A DNA stretch of 64,000 nt from Spirochaetes bacterium GWB1_60_80 (lineage in GTDB: Bacteria > Spirochaetota > Spirochaetia > Treponematales > UBA12059): assembly GCA_001829185.1 (NCBI GenBank), contig MIAR01000059.1:1-64000 (forward strand), written 5' to 3'. The notes under the pieces are model-generated. The model made no database searches. It saw only the letters and a list, made by a program, of their open reading frames with translations, and was not told the DNA's origin. The translations under genes and the position numbers were made by a program. This document shows, in pieces, positions 34,854 to 43,944 of the stretch (the stretch's first letter is position 1; each line of letters begins with the position of its first letter).

Positions 34854-36929
34854 TTATACCAGCTTGAAGCGCTCGGTCTCGTCGGCGATCATCCGGAACT
34901 GGTCCGCGAAGCGGCTGTTCATGTCGCGCAATAATTGCATGGCGTCGCGGATTTCGCTGGTGCCCTGGGCAATCTCGGTGATACCGTTGTTGATTTCACC
35001 GGACAGGGTGGCGATGGTGTCGAATTCGCGGTGGACGCTGTGGCCGCCGTCGGTCAGGGCGGTGGCGGCGGCGCGCACCTCGCCGGTGAAGGAATTCAGC
35101 CGGTTCATGGCCACCATGATATGGTCGCCGCCGATGGCGATCTCGCCGAGCGCGCCTACCATCTCGCTGAAGGTCTGGCCGACGCTGGTTACCTCGCCGT
35201 CGATGGCGCTGAAGGCCTCCATGGTGCCGTGGACGCTGCCGGATGTCTTGTCGATTCCCTTCTGCATGCCGCCGATGATGTTCGAGATGTTGGCGGCATT
35301 CTCGGCGGTGGCCTCGGCCAGGCGGCGGATTTCCTCGGCTACCACGGCGAAGCCCTTGCCTGAGTCGCCGGCGTGGGCGGCCTCGATGGCGGCGTTCATG
35401 GCCAGCAGGTTGGTCTGGGAAGCGACCTGGGCCACGATCTGGTTCATCTCGATGATGGAGTTCATCTTGTCGGCGATTTCCTTGCTGAAGATCGTCTCGG
35501 TCTCCTCAAGGGAGCGGCCGCCGTCCTTGGAGATGCTGTTCAGGTTCTGGACCAGGATCATGCGCTTTTGGGCCATCTCCGAAATGTTGACCAGCGAAGC
35601 CTTCATTTCAACGATGGCGGCGGTCGATTCCTCCACCATGCCGGCCTGTTCGTCGATACGCCCGTCCAGCACGTCGATGGCGCCGAACATGGTCCGGAAA
35701 GTGTCCTCGGAGCGTTTGACCACCGCATCGAGGGCGTTAACCTGATGGCTGATCGAGTCGATATTGGCCGAGATTTCGGTTACCGCGGCGCTCGATTCCT
35801 GCGACGAAGACACCAGTTCCAGGTTCAGGCCCATACTGCGGTCAATGGCCTCCTTCACCTTGCTGATGATCTGGCGCAGGTTGCCGATGAACAGGTTGAA
35901 ATCTTTTGAAACGGCGCCCACCTCGTCGTGGCCTTCGTCCAGGCAGGCGGTCAAGTCGCCCTCGCCGCAGGCGATGCCGGAGAAAGCCACGCTCATGTGC
36001 TTGAGGGAGCCCAGGGCCGCCCGCACGATGAAAATGCTGGCAAGGCCGATGCCCAGGCTGAATACCAGGGTGAAGATAATGGAACGCCCGCCGATGTCCC
36101 AGAAGGACGGCACGAAGTCGGCTATCCTGGCGCGCAGGATAATCTGGTAGTCGGTGGTCCAGACCGGCATGGTGGTGGTCAGGTACAGCTCGCCGCCGCT
36201 GGAGAATTGTCGCAGGCTAGTGTCGGGCAGGAGGCTGGCGTCAGCCGGAATATACAGGCCGATGTCGTTGGCGTTGGCCGCGGCGTCGGACGAGACCAGC
36301 ACCTTGCCGGCCGGATCAATCAGGTAGAGGTCGCTGCCGGCGCTTGGCTTGGCGGCGATGAAGTCCTCGATAACCTGGTCGATGGAAATGCCAATGCCGG
36401 CCACGCCGATGACCCGCGCGTCGGCGAACACCAGGGCATTGAACCAGAGGTTCGTTTCCTGCGAAGAAGCGTTGTAGTCCAGGTTGAGCTGCAGCTCCTG
36501 GCTACTCTGGAGCGTCCCGAAGAACCAGCCGTCGTCCGGGTCGGTGGTGGCCAGGGTGTCCATCAGGGTGTGCCCCACCCAGTAATGGTTGGTGTAAGAA
36601 TTGGCCGCGAAGGATGTCTTGAAGCCGGTACGTCCGGCCAACTCGACCATCGTGTCCTTGAGCTTGATGCCGAGCTCTTCGTCGGCTTCGCCGCCGGTAA
36701 ACCAATCGATCAGGCCGAAGTGCCGGGCCAGGCTGAGCGAAGCTTCCCAGCCGCGGGCGATCTCCACCTCGACGCCGCCCTTGGCGGCCGTCAGGATGTC
36801 CTCTACCTCGGTGAAGAAGCGTTGTTGCATATAGCTGCGTAGCGGTATGATGCCGAGTAGCAGGGAGGCGCTGACGCCAACCAGGATGGCCACAAATATC
36901 AGAAGGGAAAAAGAAGTACGCAGTTTCAT
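34854..36929 (-). CDS. Methyl-accepting chemotaxis protein with periplasmic dCache-like sensor
   Basis: ATG 36929 is chosen because GGAGGA lies 7 bp upstream; a TTG two codons earlier is too close. The protein has 691 residues. The first membrane helix is at about 7-29. A large periplasmic sensor (about 35-280) has the dCache-like [20 protein letters not shown] second helix lies at about 284-306, then HAMP, and a signalling domain ending near residue 690. The conserved hairpin tip is present ([32 protein letters not shown]). The ligand is unknown. It has no CheR-binding pentapeptide that I can see. The broken kinase gene lies downstream on the same strand. Confidence 0.93.
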   Translation of the reverse strand: MKLRTSFSLLIFVAILVGVSASLLLGIIPLRSYMQQRFFTEVEDILTAAKGGVEVEIARGWEASLSLARHFGLIDWFTGGEADEELGIKLKDTMVELAGRTGFKTSFAANSYTNHYWVGHTLMDTLATTDPDDGWFFGTLQSSQELQLNLDYNASSQETNLWFNALVFADARVIGVAGIGISIDQVIEDFIAAKPSAGSDLYLIDPAGKVLVSSDAAANANDIGLYIPADASLLPDTSLRQFSSGGELYLTTTMPVWTTDYQIILRARIADFVPSFWDIGGRSIIFTLVFSLGIGLASIFIVRAALGSLKHMSVAFSGIACGEGDLTACLDEGHDEVGAVSKDFNLFIGNLRQIISKVKEAIDRSMGLNLELVSSSQESSAAVTEISANIDSISHQVNALDAVVKRSEDTFRTMFGAIDVLDGRIDEQAGMVEESTAAIVEMKASLVNISEMAQKRMILVQNLNSISKDGGRSLEETETIFSKEIADKMNSIIEMNQIVAQVASQTNLLAMNAAIEAAHAGDSGKGFAVVAEEIRRLAEATAENAANISNIIGGMQKGIDKTSGSVHGTMEAFSAIDGEVTSVGQTFSEMVGALGEIAIGGDHIMVAMNRLNSFTGEVRAAATALTDGGHSVHREFDTIATLSGEINNGITEIAQGTSEIRDAMQLLRDMNSRFADQFRMIADETERFKLV

Positions 36930-37044
36930 CGACAATTCCTCCGGTCTACGATCATTCCTGGCTGAGCGCCATCACATTAAAATGCACTCAGGTAATAGTA
37001 ATGGAGAAATCAGTTATTTGACAGCGTTTTTTTGAATGATGTTA

Positions 37045-37278
37045 GGAGCCTGTCGGGCTTTGGAACGCGAAGAATGATTATCAGGAAAAATTGGGAGATA
37101 AATCTGATGAATCCAGTATCTCGGGAGATTTTTCACGCTTTTTGGCCGATCTCAGCGCCCCACGGCGTAAAATCGGTTCGTCAATCGGGCTATACAGGAA
37201 GTATGACCCTCAATCCTCACCAATTTTCCACTCGTGGCTCGCTTTCGCTGGGCCAAAATCCAAAGCCCGACAGACTCC
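37045..37278. mobile_element. 234-bp inverted-repeat element (second family), full-length copy
   Basis: The ends are 20-bp inverted repeats, GGAGCCTGTCGGGCTTTGGA at 37045-37064 and its near complement TCCAAAGCCCGACAGACTCC at 37259-37278, one mismatch. The inside is A/T-richer than the genome and codes for nothing convincing. The left flank is TTA and the right flank CAG, so a target duplication is unclear. It lies in a 416-bp gap between the chemoreceptor and the FAD oxidoreductase operon, and the rest of that gap holds only the terminator at 37292. Confidence 0.8.
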
Positions 37279-37291
37279 CAGTTGTATTATG

Positions 37292-37325
37292 AAAAAAAGA
37301 CCGTCGCGCGCCAGGCGTGACGGTC
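37292..37325 (-). terminator. Terminator of the FAD oxidoreductase operon
   Basis: On the minus strand GACCGTC pairs with GACGGTC and seven T follow, 20 bp after the stop codon at 37346. Confidence 0.85.
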
Positions 37326-37345
37326 GTGGAGCGGCCTGTGACGGC

Positions 37346-38494
37346 TTACTTGAGTAGCTCCATACCCTCGAATTTTCGATACAGGGTGAACTCGTCCAGC
37401 AGATCCTGGTGTTCCGTCCCGCGGCCGGCCAGGCGTTCGGCCAACAGCTTGCCCAGACCCGGGCCAAGCATGAAACCCTGGCCGCACATCCCCACCGCCA
37501 ACACCAGGTTGGAGATTTCCTGCGGTTCGGCGATGATCGGCAGGCCGTCTGGCGTCATCGGATAGAGGCCGCGCCAGCTGCGGCGTACCTTGAGGTTGCG
37601 CAGGCGCGGGTAGAGGGCCGTCATGCGCTTCAGCACCAGCGGCAGGAAGCTGGAGGTGTTGTCGGTGTCGACGCTCCAGATTTGCGGCTTGGGCGTGATG
37701 CAGAATACCACCTGGCCGGTGACGGCCTGGTAGAAGTAGTAGTTGCCGGAATGCTCGTCCGGGCAGATGTCCACTAGCATCGGCTCCATGAAGCGGGCCA
37801 CCGGGTCGGTGACGCCGGCTTCGTGGGCGTCCGGGTGGACTGGAATCTCCAGGTTGACCAGGCTGGCCAGCTCGGCGCTACTGGCGCCGGCGGCGTTGAC
37901 CACCCGCCCGGCCGCGTAGTCGCCCTGGGTGGTCTGGACGCTGGCGATGTGGCCGCCGTCCAGCCGCATCGCCTGGACGGTCTCGTTAAAACGGAAGTCG
38001 GCGCCAGCCTGCCAGGCCAGGCGGTGGAAGGCGGTGCTGGTCATCATCGGCGAGCAGTAGCCGTCCTCCGGGCTGTAGGTGCCGCCGCGCAGGCCATCAA
38101 GCCGGATGCCGGGCGACAGCTGCCGCACCCGCTCCGGGCTGATCCAGTCGATGTTCAGGCCGGCCGCCTTTTGGGTTTGCAGCAACTGGCGGAAGGCCGA
38201 CTCGCGGGCCTCGTCGTAGGCTACGAACAGGTAGCCGCCGGAGCGCCATTCCACGTCCAGGCCGTGGTCGCGCTCCAGGCCGGACAGGATGCGGATCGAC
38301 TCCTGGCAGATCTTGATCTTGCCGGGGTCGGAGTGGGTGGCGCGGACGCCGCCGATGGCGGCCCGGTTCTGGCCGCGGCCCCAGGAAGCCTCTTGCTCGA
38401 TGACGATGGTTTTCAGGCCGGCCTGGGCGCAGTAGTAGGCCAGCGGCAGGCCGATGGAGCCGGCGCCGAGGATCAGGACGTCGCAGCTGGTCAT
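37346..38494 (-). CDS. FAD-dependent amine oxidoreductase, small subunit (DAO family)
   Basis: The 382-residue protein has an N-terminal FAD fold (VLILGAGSIGLPLAYYCAQ) and the DAO-family features RAAIGGVRATHSDPGK, RVVNAAGASSAEL and YPMTPDGLPIIAEP. It starts with an ATGA overlap behind GGGAGG at the end of the large-subunit gene. This pairing resembles opine oxidase, hydrogen cyanide synthase HcnBC and D-hydroxyproline dehydrogenase. The substrate is probably a secondary amine such as hydroxyproline, sarcosine or an opine. Which one cannot be told. Confidence 0.85.
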   Translation of the reverse strand: MTSCDVLILGAGSIGLPLAYYCAQAGLKTIVIEQEASWGRGQNRAAIGGVRATHSDPGKIKICQESIRILSGLERDHGLDVEWRSGGYLFVAYDEARESAFRQLLQTQKAAGLNIDWISPERVRQLSPGIRLDGLRGGTYSPEDGYCSPMMTSTAFHRLAWQAGADFRFNETVQAMRLDGGHIASVQTTQGDYAAGRVVNAAGASSAELASLVNLEIPVHPDAHEAGVTDPVARFMEPMLVDICPDEHSGNYYFYQAVTGQVVFCITPKPQIWSVDTDNTSSFLPLVLKRMTALYPRLRNLKVRRSWRGLYPMTPDGLPIIAEPQEISNLVLAVGMCGQGFMLGPGLGKLLAERLAGRGTEHQDLLDEFTLYRKFEGMELLK

Positions 38495-40623
38495 TTCAGG
38501 CCTCCCTTGCTGGTGGTGGTAGCGCTGGCGGCGGTAGCGGTGCCGGCGGCGGCGCCGCCGGAGCCGGCCAGGATTTCACCCAAGCCCACTTCCAGCATCA
38601 GCGGCCGGATGGTGCCGGCCGTTACGGTGGCCGGGTCGACTCCGGCCTTGCGGAAAATTTGGGGCAGTAGCACCGCGCAGGTCTTGGAGCCGCAAGCGCC
38701 CATGCCGACGCGCAGGCTCTTCAGCTGATTAACGTCGGTGACGGCGTTTTCTTGGATAAAGCGGACGATCTGGCCGACGCTGACCCGTTCGCAGCGGCAG
38801 ACGATGGCCTCGTCCGGTAGGTACTCGAAGCGGGCCGCGGCCAGAGGAGCGGTGGCCGTTGGCTGCTGGATGCGCACGCCGATGACCCGAGTCGCCAGGT
38901 TCAGACTGACTTTGCAGGTCAGGATCCAGGTACGGTATTTCTTGTTGTGGAATTTCTTGACCAGCGGCGCGTCCTCCAGGAACTGGCCGTACTGGTCTAA
39001 TAGCGGCAGGCGGTCGCCGATGGCGAAGCGGTCGGCCGGGTACTCGAAGGGTATTTGTACCTCGGCGAAGTCCTCGTCCAGAGCGCGCACCAGCGACACG
39101 GCCAGTCCGGGGCAGGCCGCTACGCAGGCCGAGCAGCCGCGGCAGTCGTGGCCCTCGAAGTAGGGCAGGTCCATGATCGAGCCCAGCTTGGGCTTCAGTT
39201 TGATGCTGTGCGTCGGGCAGACGGTAGTGCAGGGGTTGCAGGGGATTTCCTCGTCGCAGAAGAAAATTGGCTGCCAGCTTGTACTCGGCTGTATCGGCAG
39301 ACGCGGAATGATCGCCCCTGGCTTGGATTTGAGCACCTCGCGCTTATCCAGCCAGGCCTGGTCGATAGACACGTTGCGGCCCATCACCTTGGCCAGCGAC
39401 AGGGCGGCGATGCGGCCGCCAAAGATGGCGCTGGAGGCTTCGGCGATCTCCTCGGCGTCGCCGGCCCGGACGGCTGTGAAGCCGAACTTGACGGCCTGCT
39501 TGTAGAATTCGTCACAAGGCGACAAGCCGGCCGCCACCAGCACCGTGTCGACCTCAAAGCTGCGCGCCGTATCCAGCAACGGTTGCCAGTTCTTGTCCAC
39601 CTCGGCGATGGTGACGCGTTCCACCTTGCCGTTGCCCTCCACCGCCACGACGGTGGTGTTCAGGTAGACCGGCACGCCCATGCGGATGATCTTGTCGGCG
39701 TGCACCTTGTAGCCGTTGATCTTGGGCAGAATCTCGCAGATGCCCACCACCGCGATGCCGGCCTGCAGGGCGTGGTAGGAGCCGATCAGGCCGACGTTGC
39801 CGGAGCCGATGACGAAGACGCGCTGGGCGGCCTTGACCAGGTCGCGGTTGACCAAAGTCTGAAAGGCGCCGGCGCCGTAGACGCCGGGCAGGTCGTTGCC
39901 CTTGAACAGGATGGAGCGCTCGCGGGCGCCTGAGGCCACCACGATGGCCTCGAAATCGACCAGCTGGTAGCTGGCGTAGTCGACATAGACGGCCGCCTTC
40001 TTGTCCTTGTAGAGGCCGCAGACCGGCGAGTTGGCCAGGATGGCGGCGTTGGGAAAGGCGCGCAGCTTGGCTTCCAGCTTTTTGGCGATATCGTAGCCAC
40101 GGGTGCCGGCGTAGCAATCGGCCTCGGAACCGAAGAACTTGTGTGTCTGCAGCACCAGCTTGCCGCCCAGCTCGGCCTTGTCGTCCACCAGTAGCACCTT
40201 AAAATCGCGCTCGGCCAGCTCCACCGCGGCGGCCAGGCCGGACGGTCCGCCGCCGATGACCAATACTTCGCATGACAGGCTTTGGGGTGGCTGGGCGGTG
40301 AAGGCCTGGTCTTCGGCCGGCAGCTCGGGCAGGCCGTGGATGGTGCGCACGTCCAGGCCCGCCGCCAGTGGCGTGACGCAGGATTTGCGCGTCACCCCAT
40401 CGATCAGCACCGAGCACTGGCTGCATTGGCCGTTGGCGCAGAAGATACCCTGGGGCGCGTCGTCCTTGGGGTGGGCCGAAAAAGTCCTGATGCCGTTGGC
40501 GAACAGGGCGGTGGAGACGGCCTCGCCAGCCAAGCCGCGCAGGCTCTGGCCGTCGAAGGTAAAACTGACTTCGGGTTTGGCGGGCCGTTGGTCGGCCACC
40601 GGGTGTTCGCTGATACGCTGCAC
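38491..40623 (-). CDS. FAD/NAD(P)-binding iron-sulfur oxidoreductase, large subunit (HcnA/B-like)
   Basis: The start is taken as GTG 40623, with TGGAG 6 bp upstream. An ATG at 40686 lies within the predicted promoter. The protein has 710 residues. The N-terminal ferredoxin-like domain has a Cys cluster (CANGQCSQCSVLIDG). A pyridine-nucleotide-disulfide-type FAD fold follows (VLVIGGGPSGLAAAVELA, then VIGSGNVGLIG). A dicluster region has CNPCTTVCP and CRGCSACVAACPG. A C-terminal BFD-like [2Fe-2S] site has CRCERV and GACGSKTCAVLL. Most relatives split the N-terminal ferredoxin or lack the dicluster, so this is a highly fused form. Confidence 0.85.
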   Translation of the reverse strand: MQRISEHPVADQRPAKPEVSFTFDGQSLRGLAGEAVSTALFANGIRTFSAHPKDDAPQGIFCANGQCSQCSVLIDGVTRKSCVTPLAAGLDVRTIHGLPELPAEDQAFTAQPPQSLSCEVLVIGGGPSGLAAAVELAERDFKVLLVDDKAELGGKLVLQTHKFFGSEADCYAGTRGYDIAKKLEAKLRAFPNAAILANSPVCGLYKDKKAAVYVDYASYQLVDFEAIVVASGARERSILFKGNDLPGVYGAGAFQTLVNRDLVKAAQRVFVIGSGNVGLIGSYHALQAGIAVVGICEILPKINGYKVHADKIIRMGVPVYLNTTVVAVEGNGKVERVTIAEVDKNWQPLLDTARSFEVDTVLVAAGLSPCDEFYKQAVKFGFTAVRAGDAEEIAEASSAIFGGRIAALSLAKVMGRNVSIDQAWLDKREVLKSKPGAIIPRLPIQPSTSWQPIFFCDEEIPCNPCTTVCPTHSIKLKPKLGSIMDLPYFEGHDCRGCSACVAACPGLAVSLVRALDEDFAEVQIPFEYPADRFAIGDRLPLLDQYGQFLEDAPLVKKFHNKKYRTWILTCKVSLNLATRVIGVRIQQPTATAPLAAARFEYLPDEAIVCRCERVSVGQIVRFIQENAVTDVNQLKSLRVGMGACGSKTCAVLLPQIFRKAGVDPATVTAGTIRPLMLEVGLGEILAGSGGAAAGTATAASATTTSKGGLK

Positions 40624-40676
40624 ACTGGACTCCAGGAAGACGGATGGCTCCGCGGGCGGAGCACGATATATCCAAT

Positions 40677-40718
40677 ATATAAGCATACCTTTGGTGTGAT
40701 GTCAAGCTGATATATCAG
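40677..40718 (-). promoter_or_regulatory. Promoter and palindromic operator of the FAD oxidoreductase operon
   Basis: TTGACA (40700-40705) and TTATAT (40677-40682) are 17 bp apart on the minus strand. A perfect 12-bp palindrome CTGATATATCAG (40707-40718) abuts the -35, and GATATATC recurs near the -10. This fits a dimeric regulator, possibly responding to the amine substrate. The 364-bp gap 40624-40987 holds this promoter, the opposing one at 40953 and, between them (40719-40950), no gene I can support. Confidence 0.65.
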
Positions 40719-40952
40719 TTGCGTTTCAGCAATTACGCTGGCCGATGCTTGTTTGGCGTATTTGCTTGACAAACGGTGGCGCCTATACTATTCGCGTCAA
40801 TGACGCGGACGGCAATTACCGGTAGTCTGATTCGGATACTTACACCATGGATGAGCGTGGCAAGGCCTACGGCATCACGCTGTATAACCCTTGCCTGCCC
40901 TGTAGTGATTGAACCGGCCGGAGCATTATAACGATTTAATTCCATTTCCGGC

Positions 40953-40987
40953 TTGAAGATATGGTATATCATGGCTATAATGACCTC
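40953..40987 (+). promoter_or_regulatory. Promoter giving a leaderless transcript
   Basis: TTGAAG (40953-40958) and a perfect TATAAT (40976-40981) are 17 bp apart. Only six bases separate the -10 from ATG 40988, where transcription should start, and no ribosome site is present. Confidence 0.7.
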
Positions 40988-42244
40988 ATGAAAGACTTGA
41001 AAGTTGGCATCGGTTTCGTTACCGGACGCCGCGGTTTCCGTCATTTATTCCGCACCTACGTCAATAATTGGACCGAGTTCGGCTTCGTGGCCGACCCAAG
41101 CACCCAGCTGCGCCTCTTCGTGGCCTATGACCTGTCTTACTTCGGGACCCACCCCTCGGACTTTAAAAAGGTCGATCCGTTGCTGGCCGGCAAGCTCGAC
41201 GGGCTATGCTGGTTTGGCACGACCCGCATCGCCCAGGAAAAGCAGCAACTGGTACGCGAAGGGGTGGTCGGCAAGGCCGAGGCCGAGCTGTTGTTCGGCG
41301 ACGGTTATGGCCGTAAGCGCAACGCCGTGGTCTGGTTCGCGCTGCGCGCCGGCATGGATCGCTTGCTGTTCATCGACGACGACGAGTACCCGCTGGCCGT
41401 GCAGCGCGGTCAACCGCCCCTGTGGTGCGGCCAATCGATACTGGGCCGGCATCTGGCCGCTTCGGCCGAGGCCGACATCACCCACGGCCGGCATTGTGGC
41501 TACATCTCTCCCATCCCGCGGCTGGACTTTACGGCTGACTTGCCCGAGGCCGACTTTGCCGCCTTTATCGACGCCCTGTCCAACGATATCGTTTCCTGGG
41601 ACACCATTCGCCGGGTGGTCATTGGCGACGGCGGTGTCACCTACGCCGACCCGGACATACTAAGCCACAATCAGCCGGTCGAGGTGCCAGCCGTCAAGGG
41701 CATGAAGTTTATCAGCGGCGCCAACCTTTGCCTGAATCTGGAGCGTGGTGGCGCTGACGCTCCTTTCTTCAATCCGCCGGGGGCGCGCGGTGAGGATACC
41801 TTCCTGTCCACCTGCCTCTTGGAGCGGCGCGTGCTGCGGGTCAGCGCGTATACCTTTCATGACGCCTTCCTGCGCTACAAGGCGCTTTTGCATGGCGTGC
41901 TGCCGCGCCGCCTGGAAGCGGTCGAGGCCACCGATGCGGCGGTGGCGCAACGCTTCGCCAAGGCGGCCGTCGGCTGGGTGCGCTACAAGCCGCTGTTAAC
42001 CTACATTACCGACCGCTCGGCCTACCAGGCTACTATCGAGTCGATGTCTGCCACCTTCCGGCGCTTGGGACCTAGCCTGCAGCGCTATTTCAAGGCCGCC
42101 GAATTCCTGAGTCTGGGACAGGAGTTGAAACGCTACGACCGGCAGGTGGTTGAGCATTATGATATGTTCGAACGTACCAAGCTAGCCTGGCGGAAAGCCC
42201 TGCCCTGGGCACGGGCCAATTCCAACCGGGAACGGCCGGCATGA
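40988..42244 (+). CDS. Glycosyltransferase-like protein
   Basis: ATG 40988 is chosen because it coincides with the expected transcript start; an ATG at 40961 lies inside the promoter. The protein has 418 residues. It has a DxD-like acidic motif in RLLFIDDDEYPLAV and a pattern of beta-alpha units like GT-A enzymes, plus GANLCLNLERGG. I cannot place it in a named family, and the donor and acceptor are unknown. Its stop overlaps the next gene by 4 bp, so a membrane or envelope role is possible. Confidence 0.6.
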   Translation: MKDLKVGIGFVTGRRGFRHLFRTYVNNWTEFGFVADPSTQLRLFVAYDLSYFGTHPSDFKKVDPLLAGKLDGLCWFGTTRIAQEKQQLVREGVVGKAEAELLFGDGYGRKRNAVVWFALRAGMDRLLFIDDDEYPLAVQRGQPPLWCGQSILGRHLAASAEADITHGRHCGYISPIPRLDFTADLPEADFAAFIDALSNDIVSWDTIRRVVIGDGGVTYADPDILSHNQPVEVPAVKGMKFISGANLCLNLERGGADAPFFNPPGARGEDTFLSTCLLERRVLRVSAYTFHDAFLRYKALLHGVLPRRLEAVEATDAAVAQRFAKAAVGWVRYKPLLTYITDRSAYQATIESMSATFRRLGPSLQRYFKAAEFLSLGQELKRYDRQVVEHYDMFERTKLAWRKALPWARANSNRERPA

Positions 42245-42786
42245 GTGCGCCTACGGTGCGGGACTGGCTGGCTAGTGGTCGCCATGAATTTACCCAGAAT
42301 CTCACTTCGGCCCGTTTTCGGGCTTATTTGATTAAATCGGCCTTAGGGGTAGCTTTTTGTTATGGAATGCGCCTGCTGATACCCAATCGGGAGACCCTGT
42401 GGAGCATCGTCTCGGTGGTGTTGGTGCTGGCGCCGGACGACAAGGATGCCATCAAGCTAGCCTTTGACCGCATGAAGGCCAACTGGACTGGGGCCCTGAT
42501 CGGCTGGCTGGCGGCGCTGACCGGTTGGCCGGGCTTGGTCGCGCTGCCGCTGGCCGTGCCGCTGGCCATCCTGGTCTGTCTGTGGCTGCGGCTGGGAACG
42601 GCCACGCGTAGCGCCCTGGCCGGTTTGGTCATCGTCTACGTGCGCGATCCCGGCATGGCGGCCGGGGCGGCGGCCTTCGACCGCGCTTTCTTTGTGATGC
42701 TCGGTTGCCTGGTTGGCCTGCTCATTACCATCGGCGCTCGTGGCCTGGCGGCTTTGGGCACCTGGCTGGGCCGGCGGCGAAAATGA
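42241..42786 (+). CDS. Aromatic-acid-exporter/FUSC-like membrane protein
   Basis: The 181-residue protein starts as ATGA overlapping the glycosyltransferase-like gene. It has about five hydrophobic segments and the early pattern YLIKSALGVAFCYGMR, LWSIVSVVLVLAPDDKDAIK, as in the short ArAE/FUSC-2 proteins. The family is linked to export of aromatic acids. Here the partner may be the upstream enzyme. Element D follows 8 bp after the stop. Confidence 0.65.
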   Translation: MSAPTVRDWLASGRHEFTQNLTSARFRAYLIKSALGVAFCYGMRLLIPNRETLWSIVSVVLVLAPDDKDAIKLAFDRMKANWTGALIGWLAALTGWPGLVALPLAVPLAILVCLWLRLGTATRSALAGLVIVYVRDPGMAAGAAAFDRAFFVMLGCLVGLLITIGARGLAALGTWLGRRRK

Positions 42787-42793
42787 ACTGCGC

Positions 42794-42894
42794 TTAGCAG
42801 GGTGTTGAAAAACGCGGATGCGGCTTTTCAACACTTCAAAAGCCGGTACAATTACGCAGCATAGCGCAAGCTATGCGAGGAATTGTTAAGGTTG
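42794..42894. mobile_element. 129-bp element, copy D, inverted and truncated
   Basis: TTAG then CAGGGTGTTGAAAAA begins the element in the opposite orientation to copies A-C and E. It matches to GTTAAGGTTG at 42894 and then stops, so the last 30 bp or so and the second target duplication are missing. The break suggests deletion by recombination. Confidence 0.9.
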
Positions 42895-43037
42895 CTGCCG
42901 CACATGGTCAATAGGGTGATAGCCGCGAAGTTCCGAAGATTCATCAGGTGAGCACTCCTGCAGAGTCGGGGAGTCAAGCATAGTATACGTCTGGTGACAA
43001 TCGAATTGCCAGAAGGGGGATCGGGTAACCCTCTGCC

Positions 43038-43220
43038 GGCTCAGCCGGCGGCCGCTATTCTGCCCGCCCGGACTGCGCGTCCGGGCGACCGGCTGCACCT
43101 GGTTGCCTTACAGGCTCAGCCAGAGGCCGCTATTCTGCCCGCCCGGACTGCGCGTCCGGGCGACCGGCTGCACCTGGTCGCCTTATAGGATCAGCCAGAG
43201 GCCGCTATTCTGTCCGCCCG
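43038..43220. repeat. 75-bp tandem repeat copying the 3' end of the QueG-like gene
   Basis: Units start at 43038, 43113 and 43188 (the last partial), with the core GCCGCTATTCTGCCCGCCCG. The third unit contains the stop codon of the gene at 43205, so the two outer units are duplicated gene-end sequence. The 418-bp gap 42787-43204 otherwise holds only element D and about 140 bp without any recognisable feature. Confidence 0.85.
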
Positions 43221-43942
43221 GACGCGATAAAGTCGGCCAGGTTGCGGCGCAGTCGAGGATGCCAGAGCTGGAGTTCGGCCGCGTCGTCCTGGTTGACGAT
43301 ACGGGCCAAGAGGGCGCGAACCTGGTCGTTCCATACGTCGCCCAGGAGCAGCGCGGTTTCCGCCTCGGTCAGGGGGGCCAGGGGCAGCGGCTTGGCCCAG
43401 GCGACGGCGTTGATCGGGCACTGCCGCTGGCACAGGACACAGCCCATCAGGGCATTGGCCGCCGTGGCCGGAATGTCGGCCGGCAGGTCGCGGTCGGTTT
43501 CATTCCATAACGGCAGGCAGCGCTCCACCTTGATTTGGCCGAAGGGGTCGGGAATCGCTCTGGTTGGACAGGCCGCCAGGCAGCGTCGGCAGATCTGGCA
43601 GGCTGCGTGCAAAGCCGGTCCGGGATAGGCCGCTTGGTGTAGGGGCGCGGTGGCGTCTGCCGTCGGGACCGCCGCCGGCTGGAGTATGGAACGGGTTTTT
43701 CCCTGCCAGACAAAGGGCAGGCGGCGCGGCGGGAAGGCGGTGGCCGCCACGACTATGGATTGAGCCCAGGCCTGTCCGGTCGGTACGGCCAGGCTATGTT
43801 CCTTGATATAGCCGCGGAAGGTGGCGTCTGGCGAGGCGCGGTCGCGGTTATCCTCCCGCCAGCCCGTCAGCTTGGTTAAAGCCGCGGTCGGTAGCGTCGT
43901 CCAGACAGCGTCGCGATCCTCAATATTCATTTGGTTTAGCAT
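43205..43942 (-). CDS. QueG-like 4Fe-4S double-cluster protein, upstream region replaced by element E
   Basis: From ATG 43942 the protein has 245 residues. The clusters are CQICRRCLAACPTRA (about residue 120) and a second set with RCLPLW, then MGCVLCQRQCPINA, the arrangement of epoxyqueuosine reductase and related ferredoxins. The N-terminal part QSIVVAATAFPPRRLP suggests a short version of the corrin-binding half. Element E begins 3 bp upstream of the start, so the natural promoter and ribosome site are gone. The element offers an in-frame ATG at 44002 that would add 20 residues. Function uncertain, possibly an electron-transfer paralogue. Confidence 0.65.
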   Translation of the reverse strand: MLNQMNIEDRDAVWTTLPTAALTKLTGWREDNRDRASPDATFRGYIKEHSLAVPTGQAWAQSIVVAATAFPPRRLPFVWQGKTRSILQPAAVPTADATAPLHQAAYPGPALHAACQICRRCLAACPTRAIPDPFGQIKVERCLPLWNETDRDLPADIPATAANALMGCVLCQRQCPINAVAWAKPLPLAPLTEAETALLLGDVWNDQVRALLARIVNQDDAAELQLWHPRLRRNLADFIASGRTE

Positions 43943-43944
43943 CG

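Noticed and set aside
40848-40913. Short plus-strand frame MDERGKAYGITLYN
   Set aside because: It has no ribosome site, only 21 codons and no homology I can name; possibly the end of a lost gene.
40733-41044. Minus-strand open frame opposite the leaderless promoter
   Set aside because: It covers promoters on both strands and lacks a ribosome site or domain pattern.
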